A DNA stretch of 64,000 nucleotides from JAGWBD01 sp965220615 (GTDB taxonomy: Bacteria; Chloroflexota; Anaerolineae; Aggregatilineales; Phototrophicaceae), in NCBI GenBank assembly GCA_965220615.1, contig CBDCQL010000001.1, positions 1 to 64,000 on the forward strand, given 5' to 3'. A model generated the notes under the pieces. That model saw only the letters and a program-made list of their open reading frames with translations, was not told the origin of the DNA and made no database searches. Positions 25,583-34,006 of this stretch are shown here, piece after piece. Within the stretch, counting starts at the first letter, position 1. The number at the start of each line of letters is the position of its first letter. Position numbers and translations under genes: made by a program.

Positions 25583-27266
25583 GCCGGCCTTCCGTTTCCC
25601 CAAACATCCCCGGCCACTGCTCCAGTGCGCTGAGCACCGCCGAGCCGGCCGTCTGGCCCAGGCCGCAGAGCGAGGCCTCGGTCATCGTCCAGCCCACGTC
25701 CTGCAACCGCTGCGCGTCGCCCGGCTGCGGCGCGCGCTCCAGCAGTTCCAGTTGCCGTTGCGTCCCCAGTTGACAGGGGAAGCACTTGCCGCAGCTTTCG
25801 TGCTGGAAGAAGCGCGCCAGGCGCAGCAGCACGTCGCGCAGGTCGACCGTCTCGTTGAAGACCATGATAGCGCCCGAGCCGAAGGTGCTGCCAGCCGCGC
25901 GCAGGTCCTCGAAGCTGAGCTTCACGTCGATCCGCTCCGGCCGCAGGAAGGTGCCCGCCGCGCCGCCCATCAACACGGCCTGCAGCTCGCCCTCCACGCC
26001 ACCGCATGGGCCCTCAAGGAAGGCGCGCAGGCTGATGCCCGGCTCGATCTCGTAGACGCCCGCTTTACGCACGTGCCCGCTCACAGAGACCAGCTTGCTG
26101 CCGCTGCTGCCTTCCGTGCCCATCGCGCGGAACCAGTCCGCGCCGTGAACCAGGATGCCCGGCACCGCCGCCAGGGTCTCCACGTTGTTGACCGTCGTCG
26201 GCTCGCCGAAGAGCCCGACGTCGGTGGGGTAGGGCGGCTTGATGCGCGGGAAACCGCGTTTGCCCTCGATGGCCTCGAATAGCGCCGACTCCTCGCCGCA
26301 AATGTAGGCGCCCGCGCCGCGCCGGATCTCGATGTGGAAGTCGAAATCGCTGCCGCCAATGCCCTCGCCCAGCAGGTTGGCCGCCTCGGCTTCCGCGATG
26401 GCCGCCGCCAGACGCTGCGTCGCCAGCGGGTATTCGCCGCGGATGAAGAGGTAGCCGTGGCGCGCGCCGATGCAGCGGGCCGCGATGACCATGCCCTCCA
26501 GCAGGCGATGCGGACAGGCCTCCATCAACGCGCGGTCCTTGAAGGTGCCGGGTTCGCTTTCGTCGGCGTTGCAGACCAGCCAGCGCCGCGCCTCGGGGTC
26601 GCCGCGCGTGAAGTGCCACTTGCGGCCGGTGGGGAAGGCCGCGCCGCCGCGCCCGATCAGGCCAGAGTCGTCGAGCAGGCCCACGATCTCGTCGGGCGTC
26701 AGTTCCAGCGCGCGGCGCAGACCGGCATAGTCGCCGTATTCGGCCAGGGTCTGCGCGCGCTCCGGTTGCGCGCCCTCCAGCAGCACGGCGGGGGCCGCGT
26801 CGCAGACGACCGGATAGTCCGGCAGCGCGTCTGGATCAAGCAGTTGAGCGACGTCCCTCACCGGCGCGAGGCTGCGCTCGCCCACACCACGCAGGCTGAG
26901 CAGCGCCGCCGGCGCGTGCTCGCAGAGGCCCAGGCAGGGCGAATGCTCAATGGTGACGTCGGGGTCGTCATGCAGGGCGTCCAGCAGCGCGTCGCCGCCG
27001 CGCAGCCCGCAGACCGGATCGGTGCAGACGCGGACGATGCGGTCGCCGGTCGGCTCGGCGTGGAAGAGGCTGTAGAAGCCGATGACGCCGTAGATGTCGG
27101 CCTCCGGCACGCGCAGGCAGTGGGAGATGGCGTGCACGGCCTCCGGGCTGACGTAACCGGCGGCCGTCTGCACGTCCCAGAGGACGGGCAGCAGCACCTC
27201 GCGTCCCCGTCCCGCGTAGGGAGCGAGGAGGGCAGCCAGTTCACTTGGCGGCAACGCTGAACTCAT
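25575..27266 (-). CDS. NADH-binding diaphorase subunit, NuoE-NuoF fusion (formate dehydrogenase beta/gamma)
   Basis: A 563-residue fusion. Residues 1-150 are the thioredoxin-like [2Fe-2S] NuoE/FdsG domain (VCTDPVCG and SPCLGLCEHAPA supply four Cys). From about 160 it is NuoF/FdsB: NADH/FMN site in GLIGRGGAAFPTGRKW, VCNADESEPGTFKDR, AGAYICGEESALFEAIEGKR, and a C-terminal [4Fe-4S] motif ESCGKCFPCQLGT ... LCGLG. It would pass electrons from formate oxidation to NAD+. No other complex I subunit genes are present, so formate dehydrogenase is the sensible partner. Its start overlaps the stop of a small secreted-protein gene (ATGA), an unexpected neighbour. Confidence 0.92.
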   Translation of the reverse strand: MSSALPPSELAALLAPYAGRGREVLLPVLWDVQTAAGYVSPEAVHAISHCLRVPEADIYGVIGFYSLFHAEPTGDRIVRVCTDPVCGLRGGDALLDALHDDPDVTIEHSPCLGLCEHAPAALLSLRGVGERSLAPVRDVAQLLDPDALPDYPVVCDAAPAVLLEGAQPERAQTLAEYGDYAGLRRALELTPDEIVGLLDDSGLIGRGGAAFPTGRKWHFTRGDPEARRWLVCNADESEPGTFKDRALMEACPHRLLEGMVIAARCIGARHGYLFIRGEYPLATQRLAAAIAEAEAANLLGEGIGGSDFDFHIEIRRGAGAYICGEESALFEAIEGKRGFPRIKPPYPTDVGLFGEPTTVNNVETLAAVPGILVHGADWFRAMGTEGSSGSKLVSVSGHVRKAGVYEIEPGISLRAFLEGPCGGVEGELQAVLMGGAAGTFLRPERIDVKLSFEDLRAAGSTFGSGAIMVFNETVDLRDVLLRLARFFQHESCGKCFPCQLGTQRQLELLERAPQPGDAQRLQDVGWTMTEASLCGLGQTAGSAVLSALEQWPGMFGETEGRHG

Positions 27267-27727
27267 CCAATTACCTGCGTCACCAGCAAAAGGGACACCT
27301 CGGAATCAGAACGCATCTCGAAGTTCAATGAACGCAGAGGACATGTAATACGGAAGGCAACGGCAGAATACACATCTAAAGCCCTAAAGCAACGGCCTGG
27401 AGTGGCATCCACTTCCAGATCTATACCCCTCCAGTCAGATCCCGTGTATGTGGTCACGTCACCGATATCGAGTCCTGTCGCAAGCAAAGACCATGACCCT
27501 TCTTCCAAATCGAGAGACCCGTCTGTGACATAATAGTCTGAACGAAATCTGAGTTCGACTTTCTCTCCTTCCAGCAGATAAGCGGCAATGACCTCAAGCG
27601 CTTCAGACTCTCCTCGTTTCAACGACAAAGCGGGTAATTCTTCTGTTTTCGGTTCGGAATCGTCCTGAGCCATGGTTGGAAAAAGCAGAAGCAGGGAAAG
27701 ACCAAATGCAGACATCACGCGAAACAT
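27263..27727 (-). CDS. Small secreted protein of unknown function in the formate dehydrogenase operon
   Basis: A 154-residue protein with a signal peptide (FRVMSAFGLSLLLLFPTMAQ). Not a family I recognise. Residues 64-150 match the C-terminal domain of the preceding coiled-coil protein: GSLDLEEGSW here against GTIELEAGVW there, and a Cys pair separated by 15 residues in both (C113/C129). GGGGGAGGT lies seven bases before ATG 27727. The stop overlaps the NuoEF-like start by ATGA, so it is co-translated with an electron-transfer subunit although it should leave the cytoplasm. Base composition is clearly lower in GC than its neighbours, which hints at acquisition or relaxed selection. Confidence 0.7.
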   Translation of the reverse strand: MFRVMSAFGLSLLLLFPTMAQDDSEPKTEELPALSLKRGESEALEVIAAYLLEGEKVELRFRSDYYVTDGSLDLEEGSWSLLATGLDIGDVTTYTGSDWRGIDLEVDATPGRCFRALDVYSAVAFRITCPLRSLNFEMRSDSEVSLLLVTQVIG

Positions 27728-27768
27728 AGAGCAGACCTCCCCCTTCGTGAATTGGCGTTTCATTTACT

Positions 27769-29152
27769 TTATGTTGTTTCCTCTACGTTGTCTTGCATCA
27801 CAATGTTCTCTATTGGCAGGATGTTCAGAAGGAAGTGCGGATAGCGCGATTCGACGGTCCACTCGACATCAGCCTTGCAGGCCAGCGCCAGGGCACCGGG
27901 CCATTCGCCATCAAGCACCTGCACACAACTGGATGGAATTACTGAATGTGAGACGGTCGCATCTCCGGCGCGCGTTGGGTCGTGCCCGCCGATGTCGCCG
28001 GCGACAAAGGCCCACACGCCTGCCTCCAACTCAATGGTACCGTTGGCGCGGTAGAAGGACGTGCCCGGAAAACTGCGTTCCTGCAGGTCGCCATAGAGAA
28101 CAAGAGGGACATAGACTGCCGCCAATTGCGCCCGACAGGCGTTCAGGTCTGCCAGTGCCTTGTCAAGTTGCGCCTGGACATCATCAAGTTTGGTGTTGAG
28201 CGCAGTGATTTTTACGTTTGCATCGTTGAGATCCGTCTGCAACTCATTCCGTTCATTGGTGGCAGTTTCGAGTTCTCCACGAACCCCCTCCAGTTCCGTT
28301 TTTGCGTTGTCCAGTTGTGTCCGGACGTCTGAAAGTAGCTTCTCACTTTCCATGAGCGTTTCGCGGGCAAGGTTCAGATCCGCAAGAGCTTGATCCCGTT
28401 CGACGGTGACACTTTCCAACCTGGTGCGGACGCGTTCCAGTTCCGTGTTTGCACTGTCCAGTTGAGTCTGCACATCGGCCAGTTGGCTTTCACGTTCCTT
28501 CAGCGTTTCCCTTGTGGTATCGCGCTCCATCCGTGCTGCATCCCGCTCGCTGATTGCCGTGTCCCGTTCCCCGCGAACCCCTTGCAGTTCCGCTGTGATG
28601 TTGTCAAGTTGCATCTGGGTTTCGGTCAGATTGCTTTCGCTTTCCTCCAGGGCTGCAAGTGCCTTGTCCCTTTCAGATTCAAGTTCGTCTGCTTCCGTGT
28701 TGTCGAGGGCCTCTTCCAGCGCTTTCCGCGCCTCATCGCGTTCAGCGAGGGCCACATCACGTTCAGATTTTGTCGTTGCCAATTGCGTTTCCAACTGTTC
28801 GATGATCACATTGTCCTCTGCGACCTGCTCCCGTAGTTGCACAGTTTCCTCTGTGGCTGCAATCAACTTCTCCTGAGTGGATTCGAGATCATCCTGAGCA
28901 TTTTGGAGATTCGTGCGTGTATCTTGCAGATCGTTTTCGAGTTCTTCGATGGTTCGAATCAGGTCGTCCCGGTCGCTCGTTGACCTTTCCAGTGACAAAC
29001 AGGGCAGAATCCCGTTGACTAGCAGTCTGAAGCGAAAACACGGCGAGTACGACTGTAAGTATCAGCAAAACAGTCATCGTCACCGGGCTGCGACTCACGC
29101 TGCGGACCGTGATTCGACGATCATCCGGGGGTGAGGGAACAATCTCGCTCAT
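27769..29152 (-). pseudogene. Membrane-anchored coiled-coil protein, apparently frameshifted
   Basis: Two frames look like one gene. The first (ATG 29152, overlapping mobA stop by ATGA) encodes about 50 residues with one membrane helix (VTMTVLLILTVVLAVFSLQ). At about 28998-29010 the reading must move by one base into the second frame, whose only local start is a weak TTG at 28998 and which runs 409 residues. That part is a long coiled coil (residues 1-290) with three 49-residue repeats (116-164, 165-213, 214-262), then a globular domain (296-400) shared with the small secreted protein downstream. Whether the shift is real, programmed or a sequence error cannot be decided here. Function unknown. 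Confidence 0.65.
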
Positions 29153-29763
29153 GAAACCACCTGCTTTCTTGCCTCTGCCGCCGCCAGTTCTTCAGGTGTG
29201 TTGATGTTGTCCAGCGCCCGACCCGTCGGATCCAGCGGACGCCACTCGTCCTCGTCGAGGTAGCGTACGCACACCTGGTCGTAAAATCCGATGACCTTCA
29301 GTCGCCCGGCCTCGATTTGCGCGCGGATCGGTGCGACGCAGGCCTGACTGTAGACCGCGTGCAGGCCCTGCGGATAGCCCGCCACGCGCGGCACGATGAC
29401 GTCGAACCCGCCTTCGCGCTGCGCCAGCATGGTGCGCAGCAGCGCCGGACTGAGGAAGGGCATGTCGCAGGCCACGACCAGGGTGTGGCAATACTCACTG
29501 TGCAACAATGCCGTGTAAATGCCGCCCAGAGAGCCGCCGGGCGAGCCTCCGTCGGGCAGTGAATCCGGGACCATCGGCAGGCCGAAACGAGCGTGCCCGG
29601 CATGGTCGTTGCTGACCAGCAGGGTCTGCGCCTGGCCGAGGCCACTGACGCGCTCGATGACGTGTTCCAGCATCGGCCGCCCGTGCAGTTCGACCAGGGC
29701 CTTGTCGCGGCCCATGCGCCGGCTCTGCCCGCCGGCGTTGATGGCGACGGTGAAGGGTTTCAT
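29149..29763 (-). CDS. mobA: Molybdenum cofactor guanylyltransferase
   Basis: A 204-residue MobA-type nucleotidyltransferase that attaches GMP to the molybdenum cofactor to form the bis-MGD form required by formate dehydrogenase. Motifs: INAGGQSRRMGRDKALVEL (GTP-binding loop and Lys), LVVACDMPFLSPALL (metal-binding Asp), and VPRVAGYPQGLHAVYS. The ATG at 29763 was chosen because it begins directly at the nucleotide-binding strand; the open frame upstream covers a repeat. The stop overlaps the start of the membrane coiled-coil gene. Confidence 0.92.
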   Translation of the reverse strand: MKPFTVAINAGGQSRRMGRDKALVELHGRPMLEHVIERVSGLGQAQTLLVSNDHAGHARFGLPMVPDSLPDGGSPGGSLGGIYTALLHSEYCHTLVVACDMPFLSPALLRTMLAQREGGFDVIVPRVAGYPQGLHAVYSQACVAPIRAQIEAGRLKVIGFYDQVCVRYLDEDEWRPLDPTGRALDNINTPEELAAAEARKQVVS

Positions 29764-29769
29764 GAGTGC

Positions 29770-29953
29770 GCCCTCACCCCCCAACCCCTTTCCCGTCCTG
29801 GGGGACGGGAGCCCTTCCCGCAGGGAGAGGGGGAGTTGCATTCGTTCATTGATGGGCGCCCTTCTTTTGGACGGTCTGAATGACGGGCCTTTCCGCATCT
29901 GACTACATTTAAAGTCCCTCTCCCTGAGGGAGAGGGATTTAGGGTGAGGGCCA
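29770..29953. repeat. Palindromic intergenic repeat pair, locus 4 (in gene-free stretch 29764-30080)
   Basis: 29770-29835 starts CCCTCACCCCCCAACCCC with an inner stem CCCGTCC/GGACGGG; 29911-29953 is the inverted partner ending GGATTTAGGGTGAGGG. They face each other across 75 bases just upstream of mobA. The remaining 29954-30080 shows nothing recognisable. Confidence 0.75.
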
Positions 29954-30080
29954 CAAAAGCTCTCCTTCTGGCGAGATTATTTCTCTCCCACAATGCACAC
30001 GCTTCCTCGACTCGCGGATAGTGCCCCGCTGCGCCAGTCGGGAAGCGTCGCACACGTGCATCAGATGCAAGCGATCGCGA

Positions 30081-30392
30081 TCAGGACTCCTGCGCATAGA
30101 CAAGCTTCGCGCTTCCTGTAATTTCATCGCGAATATACGGGCTCAACCCATCCGGCGTACACAGGTCCACGCGACGCCCGATGATCTCGCTCAAATCGGT
30201 CAAATGCCCGCCCATGTCAAACAGGCTGACTGGCGCATCCGGCAGGTACTCGACCAGCAAATTGATATCGCTGTCCGGCGTCAATTCATTGCGCGTGGCG
30301 GAGCCAAACAGCGACAAACGCCGTATTGGCTGCCGGGCGCAGTATTCGCGGATTCTGTCTTCTGGAAGAGGAGTCTGTATCAACCTGCTCAT
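30081..30392 (-). CDS. MNT-type minimal nucleotidyltransferase
   Basis: A 103-residue protein of the DNA polymerase beta-like minimal nucleotidyltransferase family. The active site is LFGSATRNELTPDSDINLLV, with the GS motif and the paired Asp residues; a third Asp may be in RRVDLC. Relatives are MntA antitoxins that AMPylate a HEPN (HepT) toxin, but no HEPN gene is adjacent on either side, so it may be an orphan or act elsewhere. AGGAGG is nine bases before ATG 30392. It follows fdhA by 77 bp and precedes mobA after a repeat region. Confidence 0.8.
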   Translation of the reverse strand: MSRLIQTPLPEDRIREYCARQPIRRLSLFGSATRNELTPDSDINLLVEYLPDAPVSLFDMGGHLTDLSEIIGRRVDLCTPDGLSPYIRDEITGSAKLVYAQES

Positions 30393-30469
30393 GGCGGGAT
30401 GCCTCCTGTCCACAGGATAACCCGCAAATGCGCCCGTCGGAAGATTCCGGAACGAAGCCGGACCTGCCC

Positions 30470-32623
30470 CTAATGCACGTACTTCGTCGGCTCGCGGATG
30501 GCGCCGCGCCCCTCCAGCGGCGCCTCCGTGCCGACGCGACCCTCCGGCGCGGCGCAGGGCTCAATGCGCACCGCCGCCATCTTGAAGTCCGGGATCTTGG
30601 CGCGCGGGTCGACCTTGTCGAGCGTCAGCAGGTTGGCCGCCGCCTCCACGAAGTGAAAGGGCAGAAAGACCGTCCCCGCCGGCGAGCGTCCGGTGACCAG
30701 CACGCGGCAAATCACGCTGCCGCGGCGCGAGGTCACCTCCGCCCAGTCGCCGGAGACCAGCGCCAGCTGCCGCGCGTCCTCCGGATGCATCTCGATCAGC
30801 GGCTCCGGGAAGGCCTCCTCCAGGCGCGAGTTGCGCGTCATGGTGCCGCCGTGCCAGTGGAAGAGCACGCGGCCGGTCGTCAGGTTGTATGGATAGTCCT
30901 CGTCCGGCAGTTCGCTCTCGGTACCGTATTCCAGCGGCCAGAACTTGCCCAGTCCGCGCGGGAACTCGTCCTCGAAGAGGTAGGGCGTGCCGGGGTGATC
31001 GGCGGCGGGGCAGGGCCAGTGGACGCCGCCCTCGCGCTCCAGGCGCTCCCAGGTGATGCCGGCGAAGTCCGGCGTCAGGGCGCGCATCTCCTCCCAGATT
31101 TCCTCGGGATGCGCGTAGTGGAAGCCGTTGCTCGCGCGCCCCTGCAGCCGCTGCATGCGCTGCGCCAGGTCGCAGACGATCTCCCAGTCCGCGCGCGACT
31201 CGCCGACCGGCGGCAGCGCTGTCCGCACGCGCTGGACGCGGCGGTCGCTGTTGGTGAAGGTACCGTCCTTCTCGGCGAAGCTGGCCGAAGGCAGGATCAC
31301 GTCGGCCAACTCGCCGGTCTCGTTCATGAAGATGTCGATGCAGACGATGAAGTCCAGCGCTTCCAGCGCGTGCTGCGCATGGCTGAGGTTGGGCTCGCTC
31401 ATCAGCGGATTCTCGCCCATCACCACCATGGCGCGGATCTGGCCGGTCAGGGCGCCGTCGACCATCTCGGTCACCGTCAGGCCGGGTTTGGGCGGCAGGG
31501 TCACGTCCCAGGCGCGCTCGAAGCGGCCGCGGATGGCGGGGTCGTCAACGCGCTGGTAGGCGGTGTAGACCGTGGGCAGGCCGCCGCTGTCGGAGCAGCC
31601 CTGCACGTTGTTCTGGCCGCGCAAGGGGTTGAGTCCGGTGCCCGGCTTGCCGACGTTGCCGGTCATCAGCGCCAGGTTGGTCAGCGACAGGGCGTTGTCG
31701 GTGCCGTGCGTACTCTGGCTGATGCCCATGCCCCAGTAGAAGGCGGCCCGCTCCGCGTTGGCGTACATACGCGCCGCGGCCCGGATGTCCTCCGCCGGAA
31801 CGCCGCTGACGCCCTCGGCCCATTCCGGCGTGAAGCGTTCCAGTGACTCGACGTAATCATCGAAGTCCTCGGTGCGGCGGGCGATGAAGTCGGCGTCGTA
31901 GAGCCGTTCGCTGACGATAACGTGCGCCATCGCCTGAAAGACGGCCACGTCGCTGCCCGGCTCCTGCCGCAGCCAGAGCGTGGCGAAGTCGGTCAGTTCG
32001 ATCTGGCGCGGGTCGATGACGATCAGCTTCGCGCCGTTCTGGCGCACGGCCTTCTTGAGGAAGAGGCTGATGACCGGGTGCGTTTCGGTGGTGTTGCTGC
32101 CAGTGACGATGAAGGTGTCCAGATTCTCCATCTCGCCGATGCTGTTGCTCATCGCGCTGGAGCCGATGGCCAGTTGCAGGCCGGTGACGCTGCCGGCGTG
32201 GCAGAGCCGCGCGCAGTGGTCGACGTTGTTGGTGCCCAGCACGGCGCGCACCCACTTCTGGAAGACGTAGTTGTCCTCGTTGGTGGCCTTGGCGCAGGCG
32301 TAGGTGGCGATGCTGTCGCCGCCGCTTTCGGCCACGATGGCCCCCAGGCGCTCGCTGACCAGGTTCAGGGCCTCGTCCCAGCTGGCCTCGCGGAATTCGC
32401 CCGGCCCACCATCACGTATGAGGGGCTTCGTCAGACGGCGCGGGTGCGTGGCGAAGTCGAGGCCAAAGCGGCCCTTGACACAGAGGTTGCCGTAGTTGGG
32501 GGCGCTGTCGAAGGGCGCCTCGACGCGGTAGATGAGGCCGTCGCGCAGGTGCAGGTCCATCTGGCAGCCCACGCCGCAGTAGGGGCAGGTGCTGCGCACC
32601 ACGGATTCCGGCGCCACGCTCAT
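30470..32623 (-). CDS. fdhA: Formate dehydrogenase catalytic (molybdopterin) subunit
   Basis: A 717-residue Mo/W-bisMGD oxidoreductase. The N-terminal [4Fe-4S] site is CPYCGVGC ... LCVKG. The Mo ligand region is DHCARLCHAGSV; the metal ligand is Cys (TGC codon), not selenocysteine, so no SECIS is needed. GSNTTETHP, GMGISQSTHGT, LRGQNNVQGCSD and the C-terminal LTTGRVLFHWHGGTMTRNS are characteristic of formate dehydrogenases. It oxidises formate to CO2. It lacks the ferredoxin-like N-terminal extension of FdsA, which is encoded separately at 24881-25582. GGGAGGGA precedes the ATG. No signal peptide: cytoplasmic, NAD-linked. Confidence 0.93.
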   Translation of the reverse strand: MSVAPESVVRSTCPYCGVGCQMDLHLRDGLIYRVEAPFDSAPNYGNLCVKGRFGLDFATHPRRLTKPLIRDGGPGEFREASWDEALNLVSERLGAIVAESGGDSIATYACAKATNEDNYVFQKWVRAVLGTNNVDHCARLCHAGSVTGLQLAIGSSAMSNSIGEMENLDTFIVTGSNTTETHPVISLFLKKAVRQNGAKLIVIDPRQIELTDFATLWLRQEPGSDVAVFQAMAHVIVSERLYDADFIARRTEDFDDYVESLERFTPEWAEGVSGVPAEDIRAAARMYANAERAAFYWGMGISQSTHGTDNALSLTNLALMTGNVGKPGTGLNPLRGQNNVQGCSDSGGLPTVYTAYQRVDDPAIRGRFERAWDVTLPPKPGLTVTEMVDGALTGQIRAMVVMGENPLMSEPNLSHAQHALEALDFIVCIDIFMNETGELADVILPSASFAEKDGTFTNSDRRVQRVRTALPPVGESRADWEIVCDLAQRMQRLQGRASNGFHYAHPEEIWEEMRALTPDFAGITWERLEREGGVHWPCPAADHPGTPYLFEDEFPRGLGKFWPLEYGTESELPDEDYPYNLTTGRVLFHWHGGTMTRNSRLEEAFPEPLIEMHPEDARQLALVSGDWAEVTSRRGSVICRVLVTGRSPAGTVFLPFHFVEAAANLLTLDKVDPRAKIPDFKMAAVRIEPCAAPEGRVGTEAPLEGRGAIREPTKYVH

Positions 32624-32679
32624 GGTGTCCCTCCCTGCACTCTTCCCCAGTTTAGCGCAAATGCCGGATGACCGTAGCT

Positions 32680-33870
32680 TCAGAGTATTCCCCGCTGACG
32701 CAGTTCAGCGACGGTCGCCCTATCCAGGCCCAGGCGCTCGCGCAGGACTTCCGCGGTGTGCTGACCCAGGGTCGGCGGCGCCAGGCGGATGCGGGACGGG
32801 CTGGCGGAGAGCTGCGCCACCGGCCCCAGCATTGGCGCGGCACTGCCGTCTGCCAGCGTCACGTCCTGCACCAGGCTGCGGGCCCCCACCTGGGGGTCGG
32901 CCAGCGCCTCGCCGACGCCGTTGATCGGTCCGGCCGGGATGCCGGCCGCCAGTGCCGCGTCGATCCAGCGCTGTGCCGGCCCCTCGCGGAAGGCCGCCGC
33001 CAGCTGCGGGATCAGCGCTTCCCGATGCTTCACGCGCGAGGGGTTGTCGGTGAAGCGCGGGTCTGCCGCCAGTTCCGTGCGTCCGATAATGGCGCAGAGC
33101 CGCGCAAACTGGCGGTCGTTGCCGACGGCCAGGGAAAAGCTGCGATCGGCCGCCTCGAAAGTCTGGTAGGGCACGATGCTGGGGTGGGCGTTGCCGTAGC
33201 GGCCCGGCTCCTGGCCGTCGATCAGGGCGTTGCTGGCGATGTTGACCATGGCCGCCAACTGGGCATCGAATAGCGCCACGTCGACGTACTGGCCGCGGCC
33301 GCTCCGCTCGCGCTGCAGGAGGGCCGACTGGATGGCCGTGGTGGCGTAGAGGCCGGTGATCACGTCGCTCAGGGCCACGCCGATTTTCATGGGCGCGCCG
33401 TCGGCCTCGCCGGTGATGGCCATCAGCCCACTCTGCGCCTGAATCACCGAGTCGTAACCCGGTTCGCGCGCGCGCGGGCCGTCCTGACCGTAGCCACTGA
33501 TGCTGCAGTACACCAGCACTGGATGGTCGCGGGCGAGCGTCTCATGGTCCAGGCCCCATGCGGCCATTTGCCCGACGCGGAAGTTCTCGATCAGCACGTC
33601 GCTACCCAGCGCCAGACGCCGCGCCAGGCCCCGCCCTTCAGCCTGCTGCAGATCAAGCGTCAGGCTGCGCTTGTTGCGGTTGACGCAGAAAAAGTAGGCG
33701 CTCAGACGGGCCGCGCCGCTGCCCGCCCAGGGCGGCCCCCAGTGCCGCGTATCGTCGCCGCGTACCGGTCGCTCCACCTTGATCACGTCCGCGCCGTAGT
33801 CGCCCAGCAGCATCGTGCAGACCGGCCCGGCCAGCACGCGGGTGAAGTCCAGCACCTTCAGGGGCTTCAT
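32680..33870 (-). CDS. CaiB/BaiF family CoA-transferase
   Basis: A 396-residue class III CoA-transferase. Seen are VLDFTRVLAGPVCTMLLGDY, GADVIKVE, NKRSLTLDL, and SGYGQDGPRAREPGYDSVIQ, where the Asp after PGY is the catalytic nucleophile; further in, DGAPMKIGVALSD. The family moves CoA between carboxylic acids (formyl/oxalyl, carnitine, succinyl and others); this member's acids cannot be told. ATG 33870 is used; a TTG three codons upstream is closer to a GGAG and is possible. It stands 56 bp upstream of fdhA on the same strand, so a formyl-CoA link is tempting but not shown. Confidence 0.9.
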   Translation of the reverse strand: MKPLKVLDFTRVLAGPVCTMLLGDYGADVIKVERPVRGDDTRHWGPPWAGSGAARLSAYFFCVNRNKRSLTLDLQQAEGRGLARRLALGSDVLIENFRVGQMAAWGLDHETLARDHPVLVYCSISGYGQDGPRAREPGYDSVIQAQSGLMAITGEADGAPMKIGVALSDVITGLYATTAIQSALLQRERSGRGQYVDVALFDAQLAAMVNIASNALIDGQEPGRYGNAHPSIVPYQTFEAADRSFSLAVGNDRQFARLCAIIGRTELAADPRFTDNPSRVKHREALIPQLAAAFREGPAQRWIDAALAAGIPAGPINGVGEALADPQVGARSLVQDVTLADGSAAPMLGPVAQLSASPSRIRLAPPTLGQHTAEVLRERLGLDRATVAELRQRGIL

Positions 33871-34006
33871 GTCGTTCAATTCAGGCTCCGATCAGTCGCG
33901 GACGGTCCTCGCATAGTCTCATGTCCTCGCTGATTTCCAGCAAGCAACTGCGGCGGCCACGCTCTCCAGGACACTTGACCTCAGCTGTCCCTCGCTGATT
34001 TTTCCT

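Noticed and set aside
32130..32240. Selenocysteine in formate dehydrogenase
   Set aside because: The metal-ligand position in HCARLCHAGSV is a normal Cys codon and there is no in-frame TGA.
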